Shown: positions 55,590 through 64,000 of the stretch, in pieces
Numbering within the stretch: position 1 is the first letter of the stretch
How the letters are laid out: each line of letters begins with the position of its first letter
Source of the DNA: Methylomonas koyamae
Lineage (GTDB): Bacteria; Pseudomonadota; Gammaproteobacteria; Methylococcales; Methylomonadaceae
Assembly: GCF_019669905.1 (NCBI RefSeq)
Contig: NZ_AP019777.1
Span: 1,736,001-1,800,000, forward strand
Reading direction: 5' to 3'
Length of the DNA stretch: 64,000 bases
Translations under genes and position numbers: made by a program
The notes under the pieces: model-generated
Databases searched by the model: none
The model's input: only the letters and a program-made list of their open reading frames with translations
Told to the model about the DNA's origin: nothing

Positions 55590-55606
55590 TGGCACGGTGT
55601 TGGCTT
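55590..55606 (+). promoter_or_regulatory. sigma-54-type promoter of the diguanylate cyclase gene
   Basis: TGGCACGGTGTTGGCTT has the invariant GG (-24) and GC (-12) with exactly ten bases between them, and TGGCAC is a perfect match on the left. One base departs from TTGC on the right. It lies 40 bases before the start codon, behind an AT-rich stretch (55550-55585) suited to IHF or an enhancer-binding protein. Confidence 0.65.
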
Positions 55607-55646
55607 GATTGGTCTCGAACATTGATTCCAGATTCGAGGAAGCGTC

Positions 55647-56534
55647 ATGAAAGAGAAAGCCGCCGAATTAGCCGTTGTCAGCAACAAAACCTTTGCCGCG
55701 TCGACAGCCGTTAATCTGCACCACTACGATATCAGTAGCGCGTTGCAGACCACTTTGGAATTCGACGAGCTGATCGCGATATTTTGCAACAAGATTCAGC
55801 ACACCATACCGCATAACGGCGTCGAATATACCAATCCTGAATTCGACTTGGAATACAAACGCGGCGTATTGGCCCGCCATTCCTGCTCTTATGCGTTAAA
55901 AGTGGAAGAACAACAACTGGGCGAGTTGAAGTTGACCCGCAGCCAACGTTTCAGCAAGGATGAGCTGAAACTGCTGGAAAGCCTGTTGTGCTGTTTGATC
56001 TACCCGCTGCGCAACGCCACGCTGTTTCAACAAGCGTTGAAAATGGCCTTCACCGACCCGTTGACCAAGGCCAACAACCGTACCGCGTTCAACGACAGTC
56101 TACTGCGCGAGATCAAACGCGCTCACCGCAGCGGCAGCCATTTGTCGTTGATCTTCGTCGATGTCGACCATTTCAAATCGATCAACGACCAATACGGCCA
56201 CGAATGCGGCGACTTGGCCTTGGCCTCGGTGGCCGCTTGGCTGAAAGAGAGCGTGCGCGGCAGCGACGCGGTTTACCGCTACGGCGGCGAGGAATTCGTG
56301 ATTCTGCTTAGCGATACCGACATCGACGGTGCCATGGTGATCGGCGAGCGGATTCGGGCCGATATCGAGTCACATACCCTGGCCTACGGCATGGACGTGT
56401 TGAATTTGACTGCCAGCCTGGGCGTCGCTACCTTGAAAGGCGACGATACGTTCGATAGCCTGTTGAAGCGGGCCGACGCAGCAATGTATCAAGCGAAAAG
56501 GCAAGGCCGGAACCGGGTCGAAGCCGGTTTCTAG
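55647..56534 (+). CDS. diguanylate cyclase (GGDEF) with GAF-like N-terminus
   Basis: A 295-residue soluble protein. Residues about 25-125 look like a divergent GAF domain (ALQTTLEFDELIAIFCNKI). The GGDEF domain (about 130-293) has the active-site loop RYGGEEF, the metal Asp in LIFVDVDHFKSINDQYGHE, and the inhibitory I-site RGSD five residues before GGEEF. It should make c-di-GMP from two GTP and be product-inhibited. Monocistronic: terminators or ends on both sides and its own sigma-54-type promoter. Confidence 0.93.
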   Translation: MKEKAAELAVVSNKTFAASTAVNLHHYDISSALQTTLEFDELIAIFCNKIQHTIPHNGVEYTNPEFDLEYKRGVLARHSCSYALKVEEQQLGELKLTRSQRFSKDELKLLESLLCCLIYPLRNATLFQQALKMAFTDPLTKANNRTAFNDSLLREIKRAHRSGSHLSLIFVDVDHFKSINDQYGHECGDLALASVAAWLKESVRGSDAVYRYGGEEFVILLSDTDIDGAMVIGERIRADIESHTLAYGMDVLNLTASLGVATLKGDDTFDSLLKRADAAMYQAKRQGRNRVEAGF

Positions 56535-56582
56535 CCGGGATTTGCCGATGCGGCAAACATTGGCCGCATCGGCGTTAGCCGC

Positions 56583-57056
56583 TTAGTGGGCGTGAGCCGG
56601 TTCTTTTTCGGTAATCTCGTTGCGGCGCAGCACGTAACGTTCGGCCAGTTTGCCGGTGTAGAGGTTACCGGCGCTGTCCAACTGCGTCAGAAAATTGTTG
56701 CCGATCAAATACTGGTTACCGGGCACGCCTGCGTTCTTCGGTATTAAGGTGACGGTACGTTTTTTCTCGTCCCAGGTAAATTTGCCTTTCTCGACGAACT
56801 CGCGTTCCGAGCGGCCGGAGAACGTCGTCATCAATATATAACTGCCGTTTTTGTTCAAGCCCAGTTGGGTTTTAATGCCGGCGCAATCGGCACAGGGCAG
56901 GAAACCGTTATAGACCCCCAGCCAGGGATGTTCTTTCGCGGTGTGGTGGGCATGGGCCGGATCGTGGTCGGCGGCCTCTTCCGCCCGGGCCGGTGCTTGC
57001 ACAGCGAACATTGCGGCCAACAGAAATAGACTCAGTTGCGGTTTGAAGTGTTGCAT
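56583..57056 (-). CDS. NlpE-like copper-resistance-family protein
   Basis: A 157-residue exported protein. The signal peptide ends near APARAEE, without the lipobox Cys that anchors E. coli NlpE, so this form should be soluble in the periplasm. LGVYNGFLPCADCAGIKTQL is the NlpE N-terminal signature with the CxxC pair, and GKFTWDEKKRTVTLI follows. His-rich stretches near both ends (HDPAHAHHTAKEH, PAHAH) could bind copper or other metals. In E. coli NlpE signals envelope stress to Cpx. Stand-alone gene, 75 bases before lolA. Confidence 0.85.
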   Translation of the reverse strand: MQHFKPQLSLFLLAAMFAVQAPARAEEAADHDPAHAHHTAKEHPWLGVYNGFLPCADCAGIKTQLGLNKNGSYILMTTFSGRSEREFVEKGKFTWDEKKRTVTLIPKNAGVPGNQYLIGNNFLTQLDSAGNLYTGKLAERYVLRRNEITEKEPAHAH

Positions 57057-57131
57057 GTTTGCTCCTCGGCAAAAAGTGAAGGTCTTGTCGTTATCGGCGA
57101 TTGCGGCTGCGTCAAGGCGAGGCCATCGCGC

Positions 57132-57755
57132 TTAATTTTCGAACACGTCGGCGCCTTTGGGCGGCTTAAAGTTGAACAAACTGTCGTCCAGCTTTTGGTT
57201 GAGCTGAATGTTGGAAAAATAGATCCGGGTCAGTTGGCCGAAATTGTCGCTGAGTTCCATGCCGCCGAGTTGGTTGCCGTTCATGCCGATCAGGATATAT
57301 TTGAAACCGCTGTCCTCGTTCTTCGGCGATAACTTGACCCAATTCATGCCTTCGTCCTGGCCTTGTTCCTGCAGCACGAACTTTTCCTCGATATCGACCT
57401 GGCCGGTCAATAACAGCGCCGGCGTCGAGCCCAGCGAATCGTCAAGTTGCTTGACTGTGACTTGCTCCAGATCGGCATCGTAAAACCAGACTTTACCGCT
57501 GTTGGAAACGATTTCCTGCTCGAACGGTTTTAGATAATTCCAGCGGAATTTCCCCGGCCGACTCAAATAAAATTTGCCGCTGCTGGACTGGGCCGGACGG
57601 CCGCTTTTATCGAAACTGACTTGCTTGAAATCCGCAGCCAGCGACGCGCTGGCCGCCAGAAAGCTTTTCAGGCGGTTAATCGGCGCCTCGTCGGCGGCAA
57701 CGTTGGCGATGGCGGCGATCGATAAAACCAGGGCGAAGCTTAAGTTACGTAGCAT
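57132..57755 (-). CDS. lolA: outer-membrane lipoprotein carrier protein LolA
   Basis: A 207-residue periplasmic chaperone that takes lipoproteins from LolCDE to LolB. The signal peptide ends IANVAADEA. Family motifs: AADFKQVSFDKSGRPAQSS, GKFYLSRPGKFRWNYLKPF, EQEIVSNSGKVWFYD and LEQVTVKQLDD. Length fits LolA. It starts one base after the stop of mrcB and is clearly co-transcribed with it, tying lipoprotein sorting to cell-wall synthesis. Confidence 0.93.
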   Translation of the reverse strand: MLRNLSFALVLSIAAIANVAADEAPINRLKSFLAASASLAADFKQVSFDKSGRPAQSSSGKFYLSRPGKFRWNYLKPFEQEIVSNSGKVWFYDADLEQVTVKQLDDSLGSTPALLLTGQVDIEEKFVLQEQGQDEGMNWVKLSPKNEDSGFKYILIGMNGNQLGGMELSDNFGQLTRIYFSNIQLNQKLDDSLFNFKPPKGADVFEN

Positions 57756-57756
57756 A

Positions 57757-60084
57757 TTAAAAAGGGTTCAGATTATTGAGCCAGCTTTCGCCGGATTCCG
57801 CATTGGCGCCGCATTCGGCGAATTGGGTCGGCGCCGAACCTTCCACGAACGGCAGCAATTTGGCGCCGGGGCATGTTTCGCTGCTGAGCAGGCCGGTTTC
57901 CGGATCGATCCAGGTCATTTGGATGTTATCCGGCGGTACCAGACTGACCGGTTTTTTCGAGACCTGCCGCATCATTTCCGACCAAATTTGCAGCGCGCCG
58001 CTGCCGCCGGTCAAGCCGCTGGGTTTGTTGTCGTCGCGTCCAACCCAAACCACCGACAGAAAATCGCCGCTGAAACCGGCGAACCAGCTATCGCGCAATT
58101 GGTTGGTCGTGCCGGTTTTGCCGACCAGCGCCATTTCCTTCGGCAGGTAATTATACGCAGAGTGGCCGGTGCCGGCGTACATCACTTCCTGCAAGATGGT
58201 GTTGGTGATGAAGGTAGCCGCCGGATCGACCGCCTGCCGTACCGTCAGCGGATAGCTTTGCAGAGCTTTGCCGTCCGCCGCGTTTACGGCGCGGATCGAA
58301 CGCAACGGCGTGGCGAAACCGTCGCCGGCCAGGGTTTGGTAAAGTTGGGTCACTTCCAGCGGCGTCAAGGGTTGCGCGCCCAACAGGAACGACGGGTACA
58401 AGTCCACCGGCCGGCTGACGCCCATATTTTTCAAGGTGTTGGCGACCTTGGCCAAACCGATGTCCATACCGATGCGTACCGTCGCCATGTTGTAGGAATG
58501 GGTCAAAGCAGTATGCAGCGGGACGATGCCGTGTTCGCGGTTGTCGTAGTTGTCGGGCGACCAGGATTTGCCGCGCTCGGCTTCGATGCTGATCTGGGTG
58601 TCGCTGACCGGAGTAGCGATGGTATAGCGGTCCGGGTATTCCAGCGCGGTCAGATACACCACCGGCTTGATCAGCGAGCCGATCGGCCGGACCGCGTCCA
58701 ATGCACGATTAAATCCGGTGGACTCGGTTTTGCGGCCGCCGCTCAGCGCGACGATTTCGCCGCTATCGCGGCGGGTGACGATGGCGGCGCTTTCCAGGTC
58801 GTTGCTTTTCGGGCTCTTTTCGAGTTGCTTGAGTTTATTGGCGATCGATTGTTCCAGGATGTCCTGGATTCGGGTGTCCAGCGTCGTGACGATACGCAAA
58901 CCTTCCGAGGTCAGGTCTTCTTCCTTATATTCCTGCTTCAACTGGCGTTTGACCAGATCGATAAAATCCGGGTAACGGTTAGCCGAACGGTGGATCACCG
59001 CCGCGACGCCTAGCGGTTGCTTCTTGGCTTCCGTGGCCTGCTGCTCGGTAATGTAGCCTTCGTTCAGCATCGAATCCAACACCAGATTACGCCGTTCCAG
59101 GGTATGTTCCGGCTTGCGGCGCGGGTCGTATTCGGACGGGCCGCGCACCAAGGCGACCAGCGTCGCGACTTGGTGCAGCGACAGCGTCTTCAACGACTGG
59201 CCGAAGTAAAATTCGCTGGCCAAGCCGAAGCCGTGCACGGCGCTGGCGCCGTCCTGGCCCAGGAAGATTTCGTTCAGATAGGCTTCCAGAATCTCGTCCT
59301 TGCTGTAGCGGTATTCCAGGATGAACGACATCAGGGCTTCTTTGAGCTTGCGGCGCAAGGTACGTTTCGGCGTCAGAAAGAAGTTTTTCACCAACTGCTG
59401 GGTGATGGTACTACCGCCTTGCACCATGCCGCCGGCCTTCAAGTTCGACCACATGGCGCGGGCGATACTTTTCGGCGACAGGCCGAAGTGGCTGTAGAAG
59501 TCGCGGTCTTCGGTCGACAGCAGGCCCTGCACCAGCGTCGGCGGCGCTTCGTCCAGTTTGATCAGAATCCGGTCTTCTTTACGGGTCGGGTAAAAACTGC
59601 CGATTTGCACCGGATCCATCCTTACGATCGCCAGGTTGGCGCCGGTGCCGGCGTCGGTCAGGCCGCCGATCGCTGCGCCGGCGAAGGCGACGCTGATTTT
59701 GCGGCTTTCCTGCGCGGTGTCGCCGAAATTGAAGGCGCGGGTGCGGACGTTGACGACATTGCCTTTGACGCTGTAAGAGCCTTCGCCGACCAATTGCGGG
59801 TCCTGCCGGTAATGCAATTCCAGCAATAAATCCTCGAAATTCTTGGCCGAAATTTCGTAACCGGCATACAGCTCGACCGGGCTGGCATAGACTCGGGCCG
59901 GGATCGACCAGCGCTTGCCTTCGAATTGTTGGCGCACGGTGTAATCCAGATAGCCGACGTAAACCGCCAATACGGAACCGGCGATGATCACCAGCGGAAC
60001 CAGCAGGCGGAATAGCCAGGAGGTCCGGGATTTGGGTTTTCTGCGTCGAACGGTGGAACTGCGGGTTCTGGGTCTTCTGGCCAT
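57757..60084 (-). CDS. mrcB: penicillin-binding protein 1B (bifunctional transglycosylase/transpeptidase)
   Basis: A 775-residue class A PBP that polymerises and crosslinks peptidoglycan. A basic cytoplasmic tail (RRPRTRSSTVRRRKPKS) precedes one membrane anchor (about 25-45). The UB2H-type domain (about 60-160) is the docking site for LpoB. The glycosyltransferase has its catalytic Glu192 in STEDRDFYSHFG and QGGSTITQQLVKNFFL. The transpeptidase has Ser470 in PIGSLIKP, the SxN motif in HSYNMATVRIG, and KTGTTNQLRDSWFAG. Divergent from the thioredoxin-DsbD gene; operon with lolA. Confidence 0.95.
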   Translation of the reverse strand: MARRPRTRSSTVRRRKPKSRTSWLFRLLVPLVIIAGSVLAVYVGYLDYTVRQQFEGKRWSIPARVYASPVELYAGYEISAKNFEDLLLELHYRQDPQLVGEGSYSVKGNVVNVRTRAFNFGDTAQESRKISVAFAGAAIGGLTDAGTGANLAIVRMDPVQIGSFYPTRKEDRILIKLDEAPPTLVQGLLSTEDRDFYSHFGLSPKSIARAMWSNLKAGGMVQGGSTITQQLVKNFFLTPKRTLRRKLKEALMSFILEYRYSKDEILEAYLNEIFLGQDGASAVHGFGLASEFYFGQSLKTLSLHQVATLVALVRGPSEYDPRRKPEHTLERRNLVLDSMLNEGYITEQQATEAKKQPLGVAAVIHRSANRYPDFIDLVKRQLKQEYKEEDLTSEGLRIVTTLDTRIQDILEQSIANKLKQLEKSPKSNDLESAAIVTRRDSGEIVALSGGRKTESTGFNRALDAVRPIGSLIKPVVYLTALEYPDRYTIATPVSDTQISIEAERGKSWSPDNYDNREHGIVPLHTALTHSYNMATVRIGMDIGLAKVANTLKNMGVSRPVDLYPSFLLGAQPLTPLEVTQLYQTLAGDGFATPLRSIRAVNAADGKALQSYPLTVRQAVDPAATFITNTILQEVMYAGTGHSAYNYLPKEMALVGKTGTTNQLRDSWFAGFSGDFLSVVWVGRDDNKPSGLTGGSGALQIWSEMMRQVSKKPVSLVPPDNIQMTWIDPETGLLSSETCPGAKLLPFVEGSAPTQFAECGANAESGESWLNNLNPF

Positions 60085-60244
60085 CAGGTCGGTTTGCTGC
60101 TTGCGCTGCGGCGATCGGCGGCGCGGATAATGGACGGGGCGGTCGCGGCGGCTTGCGCCGCGATGCGGTTGGCCTGTTATTATCTAATAAAATTGAAGGG
60201 GCTGCGACTTTGGCTGGCAGCCTTACGCTGTCGGAGAACCGTCC

Positions 60245-61471
60245 ATGCTCGCTGCAATCCTCACGTTTCACGCGCACTCGGCCTGGCGCACCTTATGGCT
60301 CGGGCTGGGGTTACTGGCCTTGGTTTGCGTCAATTCGGCGCATGCCGCGGCAATTGCCCAAGCCGATATCGAAGCTTTCGTGCGCGATGGCTGCCCGCAT
60401 TGCGAACGCGCCGAAGCGTTCCTGGCCGAGTTGCAGCGGGAACGGCCGCAGTTGAACATTCTGATCCGCAATGTCAGCCGCGAGCCTGACGCTTTGCGGC
60501 GCTTGCAAACCTTGGCAGAAGCGCAGAGTCCGCCAGCCCCGCTGCGGCTGCCCGCCTTCCGGGTCGGCGCCAAGCTGGTGATCGGTTATTCGGCCGAAAC
60601 CGGCAACCAGTTGTTGCGCGAGGCGTTAGCGGCTACCCGGCCGGCGGACGCCGCCGCGGATGCAGCCGGCAGTTGCGAGGTGCAAACCGAGCAAACCTGC
60701 ACCGCAGGCGATACCGCCAACCCGCTGGCGCCGGCCGAGCCGTTCGAACTGGCCTTGCTGGGGCAGCGGCTGGTGTTGGACGAGGTGGGGCTGCCGGCAT
60801 TTACTATCGCGATGGGATTGTTGGACGGATTCAATCCGTGTTCGATGTGGGTGTTGATACTGATGGTATCGATGCTGGCGCCGATGCGGAACCGGCCGCG
60901 AATGTTGGCGGTTGCCGGAGCCTTCGTGCTGGTCGAAGGGCTGGCTTACTTCGTATTTATGGCGGCGTGGTTGAATCTGTTTTTATGGATAGGCTTGTCG
61001 CGCGCCTCGGAAATTGCGATTGCCGCGATTGCCGTTGCCGCCGGTGCGCTGAACCTGAAAGATTTCTGGGCCTTGGGCGTTGGGCCGTCGTTATCGATCC
61101 CGCAAGCGGCCAAGCCCGATATTTATGCGCGGATGCGGCGAATTTTGCAGGCGGACAATCTGTGGGGAGCGTTGGTCGGCGCGGTACTGCTGGCTATATT
61201 GGTGCAAATCGTCGAATTGTTCTGTACCTCCGGCTTCCCGGCTTTGTATACGCGAATATTGACCTTGCGCCAGTTGCAAGGCTGGGACTATTACGGCTAT
61301 TTGCTGCTATATAATCTGGCGTATATGCTAGACGACATTGCGGTGCTGGCAGTGGGCGTCGTAACCTTGAGCCAGCAGCGCTTGCAACGCAACCAGGGCC
61401 GCTGGTTGAAATTGGCCAGCGGATTAGTGATGGTGGGCTTGGGCGTTTATCTGTTGGCCCGCGGCGGTTGA
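60245..61471 (+). CDS. thioredoxin-like domain fused to a DsbD/CcdA-type membrane domain
   Basis: A 408-residue inner-membrane redox protein. After a signal segment, residues about 35-130 form a glutaredoxin/thioredoxin-like domain with CPHC (Cys50, Cys53). A linker holding two further Cys (SCEVQTEQTC) leads to six or so membrane helices of the DsbD/CcdA family, with one Cys in DGFNPCSMWVL and one in VELFCTSGFPAL, the usual transmembrane pair. It should move electrons between cytoplasm and periplasm for disulfide reduction. The periplasmic N-terminal CPHC placement is unlike E. coli DsbD, where the thioredoxin part is C-terminal. GGAG lies eight bases before ATG. Confidence 0.85.
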   Translation: MLAAILTFHAHSAWRTLWLGLGLLALVCVNSAHAAAIAQADIEAFVRDGCPHCERAEAFLAELQRERPQLNILIRNVSREPDALRRLQTLAEAQSPPAPLRLPAFRVGAKLVIGYSAETGNQLLREALAATRPADAAADAAGSCEVQTEQTCTAGDTANPLAPAEPFELALLGQRLVLDEVGLPAFTIAMGLLDGFNPCSMWVLILMVSMLAPMRNRPRMLAVAGAFVLVEGLAYFVFMAAWLNLFLWIGLSRASEIAIAAIAVAAGALNLKDFWALGVGPSLSIPQAAKPDIYARMRRILQADNLWGALVGAVLLAILVQIVELFCTSGFPALYTRILTLRQLQGWDYYGYLLLYNLAYMLDDIAVLAVGVVTLSQQRLQRNQGRWLKLASGLVMVGLGVYLLARGG

Positions 61472-61534
61472 GCCGGCCGGGCTCGTGGCCGGATCGGTAC
61501 CGGCTTAAATTTTAAGCAGAATTCAGGAGAATTC

Positions 61535-61804
61535 GTGATAGACAATAAGCGCAGGCATCCGCGTTTAAAACATCGCGCCAAAATCAAATTGATCGCGCCC
61601 GATGTGGCGGAGAGCATCGTGGAAATGCGGGATTTTTCGGAAACCGGTTTGTTTTTGCAGTGCGACCGGGCGTTGATTCCGCCTATGGGTACGCTATTGG
61701 AGGTGCAAACCACCGAATTCGACGACGCGCCGGTGCAGTTGGTCAAGGTGGTTCGCATCGATCCCGATTCCGGTTTTGCCGTCGAGTTCTGTAGCCGGGA
61801 TTGA
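61535..61804 (+). CDS. PilZ domain protein (c-di-GMP receptor)
   Basis: An 89-residue protein that is just a PilZ domain. The N-terminal RRHPRLKHR carries the RxxxR motif, and MRDFSETGLFLQ carries DxSxxG, the two halves of the c-di-GMP pocket. The GTG start at 61535 has CAGGAGA five bases upstream. A single-domain PilZ protein usually works by binding a partner; none is adjacent. Confidence 0.9.
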   Translation: MIDNKRRHPRLKHRAKIKLIAPDVAESIVEMRDFSETGLFLQCDRALIPPMGTLLEVQTTEFDDAPVQLVKVVRIDPDSGFAVEFCSRD

Positions 61805-61869
61805 TTGTATTTTTCGCCTCTGAAAGGCTTGCGCCGATTCGGCGGCCATTCCAATCCGGCAGCGCGGCA

Positions 61870-62373
61870 TCAGGCATTCAAGTCTAGCGTAGCGCCTGGG
61901 GTTTCGGCGCGTTGCAGGTTCAGTAATTCGCTGCGGGCTTTGTTGGCCATCGCCGCGGCTCTGGCTGCGACGCTCTGGTCTTGCGCCGACGGATTGGCCG
62001 GCGCCAGCGCGGCGCGGCGGATAGTGTCGGCCTTTAGCAGCGTGGCTTGCGGATCGCCGGCCACTTCGGACACGTCGATACCGACATCGCCGCCGCTGGC
62101 GTAGCGTTGGCCGTCCGGGCCGGCCACATAATCGTAACGGGCGCCGCTGACGGCCAGATTGCCGGCGGCGCTCAGATGCGCCTGCTCGTGAGCTCGAACT
62201 TCGCGGTCGCGGGCTTTCAACTTCTCGACCAATTGGCGTTGTTCTTGGCTTAATTCGCCGCTGGCTGTTCCGTTGCCGGACGACTGTGGTGGTGTTTTCG
62301 GCGCGACCGGCCTTGACAGGCTTTGCGAGCCGTACAGGTTGAATGGATTATTCGACGCGGCGGTTATCAACAT
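61870..62373 (-). CDS. putative HExxH metalloprotease-related protein (SprA-related family)
   Basis: A 167-residue protein. The disordered N-terminus (SRPVAPKTPPQSSGNGTASG) precedes LKARDREVRAHEQAHLSAAG, with HEQAH (62-66) as a zinc-protease-type HExxH. YDYVAGPDGQRYASGGDVG and LAPANPSAQDQSVAARAAAM follow. This is the conserved core of the CJM1_0395/SprA-related family of putative metalloproteases. Activity is untested to my knowledge. ATG 62373 is chosen over GTG 62382 for its upstream GGTGACGAG. No signal peptide. Confidence 0.85.
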   Translation of the reverse strand: MLITAASNNPFNLYGSQSLSRPVAPKTPPQSSGNGTASGELSQEQRQLVEKLKARDREVRAHEQAHLSAAGNLAVSGARYDYVAGPDGQRYASGGDVGIDVSEVAGDPQATLLKADTIRRAALAPANPSAQDQSVAARAAAMANKARSELLNLQRAETPGATLDLNA

Positions 62374-62428
62374 GCTCGTCACCGAAAACTTTAACTGGTT
62401 CGCAAATATACGCTTTACGCGTTAAAAC

Positions 62429-63496
62429 TCAAGCGCCAGTCAAGCGGCGCAGCGCCCAATGGATGTGCTCAGCGACCAAATCGGAAGCCTGGTGCAGGCG
62501 CCGGTTTAGCGCCGCTATTACCTCCGGATCAGGCCGGCCGTTACCCAGCGCGGTGGCGATGTTGCGCAGCCAGCGCTGATGGCCGATGCGGCGAATTGCC
62601 GAGCCCTCGGTTTTCTGCAGAAATTCTGCCTCGTCCCAGGCGAACAATTCCAGCAAGGTGGCGTTATCCAAACGTTGGCGCGGCCGAAAGTCGGCTTCCG
62701 CGCTGAGTTTGGCAAACCGGTTCCACGGGCAGGCCAATTGGCAGTCGTCGCAGCCGTAAATCCGGTTGCCAAGCAAAGGCCGTAAATCTTCCGGAATCGG
62801 GCCGTGCAATTCGATGGTCAAATAGGATACGCAGCGGCGGGCATCGACCTGGTAAGGGCCGATGATGGCCTGAGTCGGACAGATATCGATGCAGGCCCGG
62901 CATAGTCCGCAATGGTTGTTTGCCGCTTGGTCTGCCGGCAGTTCCAGGTCGGTATAGATTTCGCCCAAGAAAAACCAGGAACCGGCACGGCGGTTGATCA
63001 GATTGCTGTGTTTGCCGATCCAGCCCAGCCCGGCCTTCTCGGCTATGGCTTTTTCCAATACCGGAGCACTGTCGACGAAAGCGCGGTAGCCGAACGGGCC
63101 GATGGCTGCCGCGATGTTGTCGGCCAGTTTTTGCAGCCGGTTACGCAGCAGTTTGTGGTAATCCCGGCCCAACGCGTAGCGCGAGACGAAGGCGGCGGCC
63201 GGATCGGCCAATAACACCTGGCTGCGGGCCGAGGGCTCCGGCAAGTAATCCATCCGGGCCGAGATAATGCTGCGGGTGCCTTCCTGCAACAGCGCCGGGC
63301 GGCTGCGTTTCAAGCCGTGCGCGGCCATGTAATGCATTTCGCCGTGGAAATCCTGATCCAGCCAGTTTTGCAGATGGGATTCGGCCTGGTGCAGGTCGGT
63401 GTCGCTGATGCCGATTTGTTGAAAGCCCAGCTCCAGGCCCCATTGTTTGATGCGGCAAGCTAATTGTTCGGGATCGAGAGAAACGGTCGGTGGCAT
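62429..63496 (-). CDS. queG: epoxyqueuosine reductase
   Basis: A 355-residue cobalamin- and Fe-S-dependent enzyme for the last step of queuosine synthesis in tRNA. Features: GFQQIGISDTDLHQAES, WLDQDFHGEMHYM, DYHKLLRNRLQKLA and AEKAGLGWIGKHSNLI. Two 4Fe-4S motifs are present: CGLCRACIDICPTQAI and CDDCQLACPWN. A C-terminal HEAT-like segment follows. Start ATG 63496 gives the usual length; longer frames are not conserved. Divergent from nnr, the usual queG neighbour. Confidence 0.95.
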   Translation of the reverse strand: MPPTVSLDPEQLACRIKQWGLELGFQQIGISDTDLHQAESHLQNWLDQDFHGEMHYMAAHGLKRSRPALLQEGTRSIISARMDYLPEPSARSQVLLADPAAAFVSRYALGRDYHKLLRNRLQKLADNIAAAIGPFGYRAFVDSAPVLEKAIAEKAGLGWIGKHSNLINRRAGSWFFLGEIYTDLELPADQAANNHCGLCRACIDICPTQAIIGPYQVDARRCVSYLTIELHGPIPEDLRPLLGNRIYGCDDCQLACPWNRFAKLSAEADFRPRQRLDNATLLELFAWDEAEFLQKTEGSAIRRIGHQRWLRNIATALGNGRPDPEVIAALNRRLHQASDLVAEHIHWALRRLTGA

Positions 63497-63652
63497 ATTG
63501 GTTAATATCGATGCGAGTCCGGTGCCGGCGCTATGTCGCGGTGCCGGCCCGAGCCTGAATGCAAAAAGCCATTTTGGCATAACTTCGCCGATTTCCGCCG
63601 GCCGAGGCCGGTTTGGCGATAAAATGGCGGGCTATCGCCTTCGGAATCGATT

Positions 63653-64000
63653 ATGCAGCTTTCAACCGCCGCTCTTTACTCAACCGCGCAAATTCGTGCA
63701 GCCGAACGCCAAGCCATCGACCGGCTCGGCATACCGGGGCGGGAGTTGATGCGGCGGGCCGGCGCGGCGTTATTCCGGCATATCCGGCAGCGTTGGCCCG
63801 AAGCGGGAGAATTGACGGTATTTTGCGGCGCCGGCAATAACGGCGGCGACGGTTACGAAGTTGCCCGCCTGGCAATCGAGGCAGGTTGCCGGGTGACAGT
63901 ATACGGATTGGCCGACCCCGAGCGCTTGCCGGAGGATGCGCTCAGCGCTTACCGGGACTTTTTGCAGGCCGGCGGTTGCGTTTCCGGGTTCGAACCGGGC
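63653..64000 (+). CDS. nnr: NAD(P)H-hydrate epimerase/dehydratase, N-terminal part
   Basis: The first 116 codons of a gene cut by the right edge. MQLSTAALYSTAQIRAAERQ, ELMRRAGAALF and TVFCGAGNNGGDGYEVARL are the signature of the YjeF N-terminal epimerase domain, which repairs damaged NAD(P)H hydrates. Whether the ADP-dependent dehydratase domain follows cannot be seen; it usually does in bacteria. Confidence 0.9.
   Translation, partial: MQLSTAALYSTAQIRAAERQAIDRLGIPGRELMRRAGAALFRHIRQRWPEAGELTVFCGAGNNGGDGYEVARLAIEAGCRVTVYGLADPERLPEDALSAYRDFLQAGGCVSGFEPG

Overview
The window is one stretch of a GC-rich gammaproteobacterial chromosome. No rRNA, tRNA, CRISPR array, transposase or prophage gene was seen. 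Two gene orders point to the Gammaproteobacteria: mtnA, mtaD, ubiG, MupP/Gph-type phosphatase and YciK-like SDR in the order known from Pseudomonas (here interrupted), and queG next to nnr. A methanotroph of the Methylomonas type is my best guess. It rests on a CxxxM/HxM copper receptor, an NlpE-like copper protein, a bacteriohemerythrin kinase, an ethylene-receptor-like kinase and a VPLPA-CTERM protein. No methane-oxidation gene is present, so the guess is inference.

Layout. 1-431: end of a glcD-type oxidase. 621-9904: signalling block with a frameshifted HD-GYP regulator, a 1639-residue double hybrid kinase and a GAF-PAS-GGDEF-EAL protein. 10242-13036: unknown protein overlapping a GST, a small gene with its own promoter and terminator, a nested palindromic repeat, and a GNAT protein. 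13113-15909: HD-GYP regulator and ethylene-receptor-like hybrid kinase. 17273-21657: MshEN-GspE/PilB ATPase, HDOD protein and a large membrane protein. 21782-23425: gpmI. 23732-25772: accessory island with a lone integron gene cassette (HEPN-like protein plus attC), a second methionine aminopeptidase between near-identical repeats, and a tandem palindromic repeat. 25774-41389: RNase T2, two TonB receptors, an Nramp-like carrier, NhaD with an orphan KdpDE-like pair, a VPLPA-CTERM protein, cysZ and mtnA. 41408-48504: hemerythrin kinase, MASE1 hybrid kinase and HD-GYP regulator. 48621-55493: mtaD, an MBOAT/SGNH O-acylation pair, ubiG, phosphatase, SDR, sufT. 55590-64000: diguanylate cyclase behind a sigma-54-like promoter, NlpE-like protein, lolA, mrcB, thioredoxin-DsbD fusion, PilZ protein, HExxH protein, queG and the start of nnr.

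How the genes fit together. Cyclic-di-GMP turnover and reading dominate: three HD-GYP regulators (one broken), one GGDEF-EAL, one GGDEF, a PilZ protein and an MshEN ATPase. Four large histidine kinases stand beside the HD-GYP genes, suggesting phosphorelays that set c-di-GMP by degradation. The most unusual segment is the island at 23.7-25.8 kb: a cassette whose start and attC match as expected for an integron cassette, with no integrase in the window. Several kinases also share an undescribed C-terminal helical module.
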